A stretch of 64,000 nt of DNA from Phycisphaerales bacterium (lineage in GTDB: Bacteria > Planctomycetota > Phycisphaerae > Phycisphaerales > UBA1924): NCBI GenBank assembly GCA_017642965.1, contig JAEPOJ010000022.1:1-64000 (forward strand), in the 5' to 3' direction. Of the stretch, positions 36,314 to 44,265 are shown piece by piece. The notes under the pieces were generated by a model. It worked only from the letters and a program-made list of their open reading frames with translations. It had not been told where the DNA came from and did no database searches. The position numbers were made by a program, and so were the translations under genes. How positions within the stretch are numbered: the stretch's first letter is position 1; each line of letters begins with the position of its first letter.

Positions 36314-37792
36314 ATGATTGAGCACCTCCCGGCCATCCTGACTACGCTGCTCTTTGTACTCCACTGGGTCATACTCATCGGGCTCACGCTCCGCATTATC
36401 CTGAAGCGGAGGGCGACGGGGGTTTCTCTTGCCTGGTTGCTGCTGATCACCTCTGTCCCGTATGCCGGTGCTGTGGTGTATCTGCTCGTGGGTGAGCTGT
36501 GGCTCCCGCGGCGCCGAATCCAGAAAGCCTTGCTCAGCAGGGAGGAACTCCAGGATGTGGTGGCTTCGATCGAAGATCGCTGGGAGCTGCGGGATGATCA
36601 GCTCCCAGACCTGGCTCGTGGACTGAATGCCCAGTCGAATGTGCCGCTTGGCCTCTCGGCGCTCGGTGGCAATCGTGTCCAGCTCTTTTCGGAGTGTGAT
36701 CCGTGTCTTGCGGCCATGATCGAGGACATCGACCAGGCGCAGCTCTGCGTGAACATGCTGTATTACATCTGGCAGTCACCCGGTGCGGTCGCTGGAGTTG
36801 AGGAGGCACTGGTCAGGGCCGCCAGGCGGGGTGTTCGTTGCCGATTGTTGTTGGACAGCGCCGGCTGCCGTGGTTTCATGCAGAGCACCCGTGCGCTCGA
36901 GATGCGTCGTGCGGGTGTCGAAATTGTCGAGGCGTTGCCCGTCGGCAAGCTGCGCATCCAGCTCAAACGCATCGATATTCGCAATCATCGGAAGATCGTC
37001 GCGATCGATCACCGCATTGGGTACACCGGCTCGATGAACATGGCCGACCCGCGTTATTTCAATGTAGGCAAGGGCGTGGGGCAGTGGATCGATGTCATGG
37101 CGCGTGTTGAGGGCCCCGCCGCGAAGGTGCTGGACATCACGATGGCACTCGACTGGTCGATCGAGGATACGCGCCATGAGAGTGAGAGCACGCGGGATCT
37201 GCTCGAATCGATCAGGCAGGCCGCGCCGGTTGAGGCGGCCGGCGAGATCGCGGCCCAGATCGTGCCGTCAGGCCCGGATCAGGCGGCGCTCCTGATTCAC
37301 CAGATGCTCATCACGCTGATCTATAACTCTCGAAAGCGCCTTGTAATCACCACCCCGTACTTCATACCGGGCGAAGCCATGCTTCAGGCGATCACCAGCG
37401 CGGCGCACCGGGGGGTTCGTGTCACGCTCGTTGTGCCCAGCAAGATTGACTCGGTCCTGGTCCGCCACGCGAGCAAGGCGTACTTCGATGATCTGCTCCG
37501 TGCGGGGGTGGAGATCTTTGAGTTCGGGGGGGGGCTGCTTCACTCCAAAATTGTGACCGCGGACGACGATGTTGCGATGCTGGGATCGGTGAACATGGAT
37601 AAACGCAGCTTTTCCATTAACTTTGAGATCAGCATGTTTGTGTATAACAAGGGGTTCCTCGATGAACTTCGGGCACTCCAGGAGGCGTATATCCGGGATT
37701 CCAGGCGTGTGGAACTCCGGAACTGGGGCGAGCGGGCCTTGCACGATCGCGTCTTGCAGAATGCGATTCAGCTGCTCGCGCCGATCCTTTGA
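36314..37792 (+). CDS. cls: Cardiolipin synthase, phospholipase D type
   Basis: 492 aa inner-membrane enzyme that condenses two phosphatidylglycerols (or PG plus another phospholipid) to cardiolipin. Two N-terminal membrane helices (PLDc_N region, about 5-60) precede two PLD domains with intact HKD motifs: His225 in NHRKIVAIDH and His410 in HSKIVTADD, each followed by a GS-N-M motif (TGSMNMADP, LGSVNMDKRSF). Length normal for ClsA. Divergent from the MBL-fold hydrolase gene; the pair may share a control region. Confidence 0.93.
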   Translation: MIEHLPAILTTLLFVLHWVILIGLTLRIILKRRATGVSLAWLLLITSVPYAGAVVYLLVGELWLPRRRIQKALLSREELQDVVASIEDRWELRDDQLPDLARGLNAQSNVPLGLSALGGNRVQLFSECDPCLAAMIEDIDQAQLCVNMLYYIWQSPGAVAGVEEALVRAARRGVRCRLLLDSAGCRGFMQSTRALEMRRAGVEIVEALPVGKLRIQLKRIDIRNHRKIVAIDHRIGYTGSMNMADPRYFNVGKGVGQWIDVMARVEGPAAKVLDITMALDWSIEDTRHESESTRDLLESIRQAAPVEAAGEIAAQIVPSGPDQAALLIHQMLITLIYNSRKRLVITTPYFIPGEAMLQAITSAAHRGVRVTLVVPSKIDSVLVRHASKAYFDDLLRAGVEIFEFGGGLLHSKIVTADDDVAMLGSVNMDKRSFSINFEISMFVYNKGFLDELRALQEAYIRDSRRVELRNWGERALHDRVLQNAIQLLAPIL

Positions 37793-37892
37793 GGGGAGAA
37801 CTCCCCAGTTCTGATCGCGAGCTTGGTCACTCAGGGCATACTCACGTGCGGTATTCACCCCGCCGTGTACGTTGTGTCGATACACTCTGAGC

Positions 37893-39488
37893 ATGCGGTG
37901 CCGAGATGCTCAAAAAATCATCGATCCAGGATCCCTTGAGGGGCTCCGGGCACGGCTGCGGGCGCAGGGTGAGACGCTCGTGCACTGCCACGGGTGCTTT
38001 GACATCGTTCACCCCGGGCATATCCATCATCTTCGTTTCGCAGCGGATCAGGGAGACCGACTCCTGATCTCGATCACCCCAGACCGGTATGTGAACAAGG
38101 GGCCTGACCGCCCGATGTTCAGTGAGCAGCTCCGGGCTGACAACCTCGCGGCCCTGGAGTTTGTGGATTGGGTCGTCATCAACGATAATCCAACCGCTGA
38201 GCAGCTCCTCGATCGTGTCCGCCCTGATATCTATATCAAGGGGGCGGAGTATCAGAACAACAACGACCCCAGATTCCTGCGAGAGAAGAACACGGTGGCA
38301 TCGCACGGCGGGCGCGTTGTGTTCTCAGGTGATGACGTCGTCTTTTCCTCAACCGCGTTGATTGACTCAGTCCGCGCCATATCACGCTCGCAAGAGTCTG
38401 ATGCATCGCTCATTTCCCTCAGTCAGCAGCACGACCTGACAACCCATGCGATCCGGGGGATCTTCGATACATCGACTGGGAAGCGCGTGTTGGTGCTCGC
38501 CGAGAGCATCATCGATATCTATGCCCATTGCGAGTTGCCTGAGATTGCTCAGGAGCATCCGATGCTCTCGCTCAACCCGGAGCAGGAGGAATCGTTCGAT
38601 GGCGGGGGGGCGATCATCGCGAGCCACCTCGCAGCGATGGGTCTGAGTGTGACGTTGTGTTCGCCATTCGGTGACGATCGGGCCAGCCATGAGATGATGA
38701 GCAGGATCACACGGGCTGGCATCGATGTGGAACGTATCGCCTGCGAGGTGTCGGTGGCGACCAAAGTGCGTTATCTCGTAAATGGCGAGAAGATGATGAA
38801 GATCAACTCGAGCACGCGGTACTCGCTCGATGACGCCTGCGTCGAGCAGATCATAGAGCACGTGAGGTCTGCCGGGGGGTACGACGCAGTCGTGATCGCG
38901 GACTTCGGGCTCGGGCTCTTTGCGAACAGGCTTGCATCGCGGGTGATCGAGGGGATACGACCGTACGTTGGGCTGATTCTTGGTGATGTCTCCGGGCGGC
39001 GAGCGCAGCTGGGCGAGATGCGGGGGGCAGATGTTCTATGCCCATGCGAGGTCGAGTTGCGCCAGATGCTCGGCTCGGACGAACGCCCCATCGTCGAACT
39101 CGCGCAGGAGGCCAAAGCAATCACGCGGGCGCAATCGCTTTGCGTGACTCGGGCCGGTGATGGGTTGCTCCTGCTCGATGAGAAGCACGGCTTGTGTGGT
39201 CTGCCGGCTATGTGTTTGAACCCGGCTGATGTGCTCGGGTGTGGTGACGCGCTCCTTGCCGCGATGACCGCCTCGCTCGTCGGGGGGGGGGATCGGATAC
39301 AGGCGGCCTACATCGGCTCGCTCGCGGCAGCGATCGAGGGAGAGATCGTTGGCAACATGCCGGTCAGCGCCCGCCAGATCATCGAGCGGGCGACCTCGAT
39401 GGGGGCGATCTTTGCCGATGGTCCTGGCGTCAAGTCAACGCACGTGCTTGAGCCGAGAATCAATAACGCTAGCACGATCGAGGCGTGA
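37893..39488 (+). CDS. hldE: Bifunctional heptose adenylyltransferase-kinase, domains in reverse order
   Basis: 531 aa. Residues about 10-160 are a nucleotidyltransferase: CHGCFDIVHPGHIHHL (HxGH motif), ISITPDRYVNKGP and DIYIKGAEYQNN. Residues about 190-510 are a PfkB-family sugar kinase: FDGGGAIIASHLAAMG, KVRYLVNGEKMMKIN, DVLCPCEVEL and the catalytic DVLGCGDALLAA (GCGD in place of the usual GAGD). E. coli HldE has the kinase first and the transferase second; here they are swapped. Predicted role: making ADP-heptose from heptose 7-phosphate for LPS-like glycans, with a separate GmhB phosphatase elsewhere. Start ATG 37893 chosen over GTG 37872. A glycosyltransferase gene follows after six bases. 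Confidence 0.85.
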   Translation: MRCRDAQKIIDPGSLEGLRARLRAQGETLVHCHGCFDIVHPGHIHHLRFAADQGDRLLISITPDRYVNKGPDRPMFSEQLRADNLAALEFVDWVVINDNPTAEQLLDRVRPDIYIKGAEYQNNNDPRFLREKNTVASHGGRVVFSGDDVVFSSTALIDSVRAISRSQESDASLISLSQQHDLTTHAIRGIFDTSTGKRVLVLAESIIDIYAHCELPEIAQEHPMLSLNPEQEESFDGGGAIIASHLAAMGLSVTLCSPFGDDRASHEMMSRITRAGIDVERIACEVSVATKVRYLVNGEKMMKINSSTRYSLDDACVEQIIEHVRSAGGYDAVVIADFGLGLFANRLASRVIEGIRPYVGLILGDVSGRRAQLGEMRGADVLCPCEVELRQMLGSDERPIVELAQEAKAITRAQSLCVTRAGDGLLLLDEKHGLCGLPAMCLNPADVLGCGDALLAAMTASLVGGGDRIQAAYIGSLAAAIEGEIVGNMPVSARQIIERATSMGAIFADGPGVKSTHVLEPRINNASTIEA

Positions 39489-39494
39489 TCAGGC

Positions 39495-40571
39495 ATGCGG
39501 GTCAGTTTTATCATTCCGACCAGAGATAGGCATGAGGTGCTGGATGAGACGCTCGGTCGGATTGGCTCGATCGTGTTCAAGCATTTGAGTGGTCAGTGTG
39601 AGTTGCTCATTGTCGACAACGCGTCTTGTATCCCGGTCGACGTACCCCGCCAACTCTCAAACGGTATCAAAGTCCGCGTCATCCGGCTTGAGACGAATAA
39701 GAACACGGCCGCAAGAAACATCGCCGCGATCGAGGCGGAGGGTGAGTGGCTCGTCATGCTCGACGACGACTCGTCCCCGCTGGCAGAGACAGATTGGGGC
39801 GTCCTTGACCAGCAGGACGAGGAGGTCGCGGCAATCGGCGGGGAGATCACCTTGCCCGATGGCCGCCATGAATCAGGTGGCCACCCAGAGGTTGTTGTGG
39901 GCTGTGGCTGCGCGATCAGGCGTGATGTGTTCCTTGAGCTGGCGGGCTATGACGCTTCGTTCGGCTATTACGCAGAAGAGTACGACCTCTGTGCCGGGCT
40001 CATCCAGTCTGGCTATCGGGTCGCGCATTCTCGTTCGCTGCGTTTTCTGCATCGGAAATCGAGTGTCGGGCGTGATTTCAACCGGATCATCCGCTACCTG
40101 GTTCGCAACAACGGGTGGGTGCTTCAGCGGTACGCACCAGAGCAGCGTCTTGGGCCCGCGATGGAGTGCGTATTGAGGCGATATCGCCAGATCGCGATCA
40201 AGGAGCGGGTGCTTGATGGGTACGAGCTCGGTGTCACTGAGCTTGATCGGACATTGAGTGAGCAGGTTCGAACACCGCTTTCTATGGAACTCTGGGATCG
40301 ATTCACAGGGCGTGCCGCGGTGAGTCAAACACTTCGTGTGCAGCTTTCGTCTCGTCCGGCTCGTGTGCAGATTCTTGGTTCTGCTCAAGAGAAAGGGCGA
40401 GAGATCATCGCGGACGAAATCGGGAAGCTCGGCTGTCAGCTCGTGGACGAGGATGGTGATTTGCGTGTCGTCGGATCAATCTCTCCTGGACCGATGCTTG
40501 ATCTGATTCGGATGTTCCCGGATGCGATTGCGCCTTGGGGGTTCGAGGATACCTACGCAATGCATCACTAA
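39495..40571 (+). CDS. Glycosyltransferase family 2
   Basis: 358 aa GT-A enzyme: SFIIPTRDRHEVLDETL at the N-terminus, LIVDNASC, MLDDDSSPL (DxD metal site near 95), and GCGCAIRRDVFLELAGYDASFGYYAEEYDLC, spread over several short motifs, with the acceptor-side E-Y-D-L. The C-terminal 110 residues are not recognised (predicted soluble, QILGSAQEKGREI). Only six bases separate it from the heptose enzyme gene, so it may transfer heptose or build the same glycan. Donor and acceptor unknown. Confidence 0.88.
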   Translation: MRVSFIIPTRDRHEVLDETLGRIGSIVFKHLSGQCELLIVDNASCIPVDVPRQLSNGIKVRVIRLETNKNTAARNIAAIEAEGEWLVMLDDDSSPLAETDWGVLDQQDEEVAAIGGEITLPDGRHESGGHPEVVVGCGCAIRRDVFLELAGYDASFGYYAEEYDLCAGLIQSGYRVAHSRSLRFLHRKSSVGRDFNRIIRYLVRNNGWVLQRYAPEQRLGPAMECVLRRYRQIAIKERVLDGYELGVTELDRTLSEQVRTPLSMELWDRFTGRAAVSQTLRVQLSSRPARVQILGSAQEKGREIIADEIGKLGCQLVDEDGDLRVVGSISPGPMLDLIRMFPDAIAPWGFEDTYAMHH

Positions 40572-40633
40572 CCCGCTTTTCTCTGCATACGATTCTCCAG
40601 AGGCGTTTTTTTAGTCGAAAGGATCACGCTCCC

Positions 40634-41764
40634 ATGCCCGATCTGAGTGTGCAGGTCAATGGACTCCAGCTCCCGAACCCCTTCTTGATCGCTTCTGGCC
40701 CGCCCGGAACGAACGCGAACGTGATCGCGAAGGCGTACGACGAGGGCTGGGGCGGGGTGGTCTGCAAGACGGTGTGCCTGGAGGCGGACAAGATCATTAA
40801 CGTCGCGCCGCGGTATGCGCGTATGCGGGCGCAGAACTCGAAAGAGGTCATCGGTTGGGAGAACATCGAGCTCATCTCAGACCGCTCGTTCGAGGTCTGG
40901 GAGGACGAGTTCAAGCGTCTGAAGGATGCGTACCCCGAACGGGTACTGATCGCCTCGGTGATGGAGGAGTATGCGAAGGACCGATGGTTCGAGATCATTG
41001 AGCGCTGCGCGGCGTGCGGCGTCGATGGATTCGAGCTGAACTTCTCCTGCCCGCACGGGCTGCCAGAGCGCGCGATGGGGGCTGCGATGGGCCAGAACCC
41101 GGAGCTGTTGCGTGAGGTCTGCGCTTGGGTGCGTGAGGCGACCAAGCTCCCATTCTGGGCCAAAATGACGCCGAATATCACGCATATCACCGAACCCGCT
41201 CGTGCCTCGCTGAAGTCGGGTGCGGACGGCATTGCGGCAATCAACACGATCCTGAGCGTGATGGGGGTCAATCTTGATACGCTCCGTCCAGAGCCAACGG
41301 TCGAGGGTTACTCCCTCCCGGGTGGTTACTCAGGCAAAGCCGTCCGCCCGATCGCGCTGCGGATGGTGATGGAGCTGGCGACGATGATGTTCGGCGAGGA
41401 GGGCGAGTACCCGGATCGTACGATCTCCGCGATCGGTGGTGTCGAATCCGGAGATGATGCGGCCCAGTTCATCCTGCTCGGCGCATCGACGGTGCAGGTC
41501 TGCACCGGGGTCATGATCCACGGGTACGGTCATGTTCAGCCCATGTGCGAGCAGCTCGGTGCGTTCATGGAGAAGCACGGCTTCAAGTCCATCGAGGACT
41601 TCCGAGGGCACGCATTGAAGTACTTCAGCTCGCACGCGGGACTTGTCGAGCGTCAGCGAGAGGCCCGGGAACGGAAGAGGGTCGAGCGGGAGATCGGCAA
41701 GGATACCCAGTGGGAGGGGGATCGCTTCGTCGAACAATCAGACATGCTTGTTTCGAATAAGTAA
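40634..41764 (+). CDS. preA: Dihydropyrimidine dehydrogenase, PreA-like, without ferredoxin domain
   Basis: 376 aa from ATG 40634 (AAAGGA about ten bases upstream). FMN barrel of the dihydroorotate/dihydropyrimidine dehydrogenase family: NPFLIASGPPGTNANV, FELNFSCPHGLPERAMG (catalytic Cys as in PreA), KMTPNITHI, and INTILSVMGVNLDTL. Reduces uracil or thymine in the first step of reductive catabolism. E. coli PreA carries a C-terminal two-cluster ferredoxin domain; here the C-terminus is a charged helix with no CxxCxxC motif. The partner PreT gene is absent from the window. It is convergent with the next two pathway genes, six bases apart. Confidence 0.88.
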   Translation: MPDLSVQVNGLQLPNPFLIASGPPGTNANVIAKAYDEGWGGVVCKTVCLEADKIINVAPRYARMRAQNSKEVIGWENIELISDRSFEVWEDEFKRLKDAYPERVLIASVMEEYAKDRWFEIIERCAACGVDGFELNFSCPHGLPERAMGAAMGQNPELLREVCAWVREATKLPFWAKMTPNITHITEPARASLKSGADGIAAINTILSVMGVNLDTLRPEPTVEGYSLPGGYSGKAVRPIALRMVMELATMMFGEEGEYPDRTISAIGGVESGDDAAQFILLGASTVQVCTGVMIHGYGHVQPMCEQLGAFMEKHGFKSIEDFRGHALKYFSSHAGLVERQREARERKRVEREIGKDTQWEGDRFVEQSDMLVSNK

Positions 41765-41770
41765 TGCTTC

Positions 41771-43165
41771 TTAGAAGTGGGTCGGCTCGCGCTGGATGAG
41801 GCGCCCGCGTCCGGGCTCGTCGCCGACGAATCCGCCGTCGCGGGCCATGACCTTGCCACGTACCGTGACGGTCTCGGCTCGCCCGGTGACCTCCCAGCCC
41901 TCGAAGCCGTTGTAATCGACCTGAGACTGGTGTGTCTTCGCGCTGAGCGTGTGCTTGTGCTCTGGGTCGTAGACCACGATGTCCGCGTCGGCACCCACGC
42001 TGATCGTGCCCTTGCCTTTGAGCCCGAAGATCTGGGCTGCGTTGGTTGAAGCGACGCGGACGAAGGTGTTGAGATCGATGCGTCCTGTCTTGACGCCGAG
42101 TGTGTGGAGCAGGTCGATCCGTTCCTGGATGGAGGGGATGCCGTTGGGGATTAGGGTGAAGTCGTCTTTGCCCATGTCCTTCTGGCCATTGAAATCGAAA
42201 GGGGCGTGGTCGGTGCCGACGGTGGAAGTCACACCCGAGGCGAGCGCGGCCCAGAGCACATCGTGGTTGGCGCGATCCCGGAGCGGCGGGGACATCACAT
42301 ACTTGGCGCCCTCGAAGTTAACTTGCTCGGCGTGCGTGTGGTCGAGCGCGAAGTGCGGGATGACGGATTCGACCCAGAGTTTCACGCCGCGGGCCTGAGC
42401 GGCGCGGGCTTCCTCGATCGCGGCGGCGCATGATGTGTGCACGGCGTAGACGTGCGCTCCGGTGAGTTCCGCAAAAGTCGCAAGGTGGTGCACGCCCTCG
42501 GCCTCCACACGCACAGGGCGGGACGGCTCGTGCCACTCGGGCCCGGTCTTGCCCTCGCTCAGCAGCTTCTGCTGCATGGCGGCAATCGCGGTGGCGTTCT
42601 CGCAGTGGGCGGTGGTGATCACGCCCAGCTCTTTGCCCATGCTCAGCAGGTCGAAGAGGTTCTCGTCGCTGATGTCAAGAGCGCCCTTGTACGCGAGAAA
42701 GACCTTGAACGAGGCGATGCCATGATCCCGGACGATCCTTCGGATCTGCTCGCGTGCGAGGTCATCAAAGCGGACCACGCCGAGGTGGAAGCTGTAGTCG
42801 CAGTGCGATTGATCCTTGGCCTTGCCCTGCCATTCGTTAAATGCGTCCATTGGCTCCTGATCGGGCGCAGGGCAGATCATTTCGATGTAGGTTGTTGTGC
42901 CCCCGACGATCGCGGCCCGCGAAGCGCTCTCGTGGTCGTCTTTGGCGAACGTGCCCATGAACGGCAGGTGGACGTGCACGTGCGGGTCGACGAATCCGGG
43001 GAAGACGTACCTGCCGCTCGCGTTGATCACCTCGGTGTCACTCGGGAGCGACCCGGGATCGATGGAGTCCTCGATGCGTGTGATCTTCTCGCCGGCGCAA
43101 TAAATGTCGCCGTGGTAGTCCGCGTCCGCGGTAATGATGCGTCCGTTCTTGATCAGCAGCGGCAT
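41771..43165 (-). CDS. hydA: Dihydropyrimidinase
   Basis: 464 aa amidohydrolase that opens dihydrouracil or dihydrothymine to the N-carbamoyl-beta-amino acid. Metal site: His62 and His64 (DPHVHVHLPF), Lys160 (LAYK, the carboxylated Lys), His187 (TTAHCEN), His243 (AVHTS) and Asp319 (GTDHAPF). The C-terminal beta-domain (GTISVGADADIVVYDP) is complete. GGAG precedes the start. It lies upstream in the same direction as... the beta-ureidopropionase, which is 13 bases before it and thus the first gene of the pair. Hydantoinase activity is an alternative, but the neighbours favour pyrimidine breakdown. Confidence 0.93.
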   Translation of the reverse strand: MPLLIKNGRIITADADYHGDIYCAGEKITRIEDSIDPGSLPSDTEVINASGRYVFPGFVDPHVHVHLPFMGTFAKDDHESASRAAIVGGTTTYIEMICPAPDQEPMDAFNEWQGKAKDQSHCDYSFHLGVVRFDDLAREQIRRIVRDHGIASFKVFLAYKGALDISDENLFDLLSMGKELGVITTAHCENATAIAAMQQKLLSEGKTGPEWHEPSRPVRVEAEGVHHLATFAELTGAHVYAVHTSCAAAIEEARAAQARGVKLWVESVIPHFALDHTHAEQVNFEGAKYVMSPPLRDRANHDVLWAALASGVTSTVGTDHAPFDFNGQKDMGKDDFTLIPNGIPSIQERIDLLHTLGVKTGRIDLNTFVRVASTNAAQIFGLKGKGTISVGADADIVVYDPEHKHTLSAKTHQSQVDYNGFEGWEVTGRAETVTVRGKVMARDGGFVGDEPGRGRLIQREPTHF

Positions 43166-43178
43166 GAGTGCTCCGGTC

Positions 43179-44048
43179 TCAGATCTCGGTGGTGCGTGTG
43201 TAGGTCTCAGGGCGGCGGTCGCGGTAGAACTGCCACACGTTGCGGACGTCCTGGATCATGTCGAGGTCCAGATCCGCGACGATGACCTCGGTCTGATCGC
43301 GCGAGCCCTGCGCGACGAACTGCCCTCGCGGGTCGCAGAAGTAGGAGTTGCCGTAGAACTCGCCGATGTTCCATGGTGCCTCGGTGCCCACGCGGTTGAT
43401 GGCCCCGACGTAGTACTGGTTCGCGACGGCATGAGCTGGCTGCTCGATTTTCCAGAGGTACTCGCTGAGCCCTGCCACGGTCGCGGACGGGTTGAAGACG
43501 ATCTCCGCGCCGTTGAGCCCAAGCTCGCGAGCGCCCTCGGGGAAGTGGCGGTCGTAGCAGATGTAGACGCCGATTTTGCCGAAGCGGGTGTTGAACACCG
43601 GGTAGCCGCCGTTGCCGGGCTTGAAGTAGAACTTCTCCCAGAAGCCCGGGTAGAGGTGCGGGATGTGGTGCTTGCGGTACTTGCCGAGATAGGTGCCTTC
43701 GTCGTCGATCACCGCGGCGGTGTTATACAGCACGCCTGGCATCTCCTGCTCGTAGATCGGGACGATCAGGACCATGGCGTGCTGCTTGGCGAGGTCCTGC
43801 ATCAGCCGGATCGTGGGGCCGTCCGGTATGGGTTCCGCGAGGTCATACCAGCGTGTGTCTTGCTCGGCCGGAAAGTAGGGGCCGTAGAAGAGCTCTTGGA
43901 GGCAGCAGACCTTCGCTCCCATGCCAGCCGCTTCACTGATCAGCTCGACGTGCTTATCGATGTTTGCCTGCTTGATCTGGGGGAGATCATCTGAGTTGGG
44001 GAGCGCGTTTGTCGCCTGAATGATCGCTGCACGGGTGACTCTTGGCAT
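43179..44048 (-). CDS. Beta-ureidopropionase (nitrilase superfamily)
   Basis: 289 aa carbon-nitrogen hydrolase that releases beta-alanine, CO2 and ammonia from N-carbamoyl-beta-alanine. Triad Glu52 (LQELFYGPYFP), Lys126 (KYRKHHIPH) and Cys164 (YICYDRHFPE). Residues around the active site match the N-carbamoylputrescine/ureidopropionase branch of nitrilases. GAGGAG lies six bases before the ATG. First gene of a two-gene operon with dihydropyrimidinase (13-base gap), and convergent preA completes the pathway, so ureidopropionase is favoured over N-carbamoylputrescine amidase. Confidence 0.92.
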   Translation of the reverse strand: MPRVTRAAIIQATNALPNSDDLPQIKQANIDKHVELISEAAGMGAKVCCLQELFYGPYFPAEQDTRWYDLAEPIPDGPTIRLMQDLAKQHAMVLIVPIYEQEMPGVLYNTAAVIDDEGTYLGKYRKHHIPHLYPGFWEKFYFKPGNGGYPVFNTRFGKIGVYICYDRHFPEGARELGLNGAEIVFNPSATVAGLSEYLWKIEQPAHAVANQYYVGAINRVGTEAPWNIGEFYGNSYFCDPRGQFVAQGSRDQTEVIVADLDLDMIQDVRNVWQFYRDRRPETYTRTTEI

Positions 44049-44265
44049 GGTGTACTCCTCATGGTCACTTGGAGGAAATCAACCCTAGCCACGTCTGGGC
44101 CTATTCTGGGGTGTATGGCGAAAAAACGGGGTTCTTGCGAGATTGGGTGGGGTTCCTGTATGATCTCGTTGCAACCTCGCTTGTTGCGCGTGGTATGCAA
44201 GGGCACGGCCGTTCGGCTGACGCACAGGGTCCGAGCACGAATTTTGAAACTCCAGAAGGCTTCGT

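Noticed and set aside
37795-37812. GGGGAG/CTCCCC inverted repeat after cls
   Set aside because: Loop of only two bases and no T-run; not a convincing terminator.
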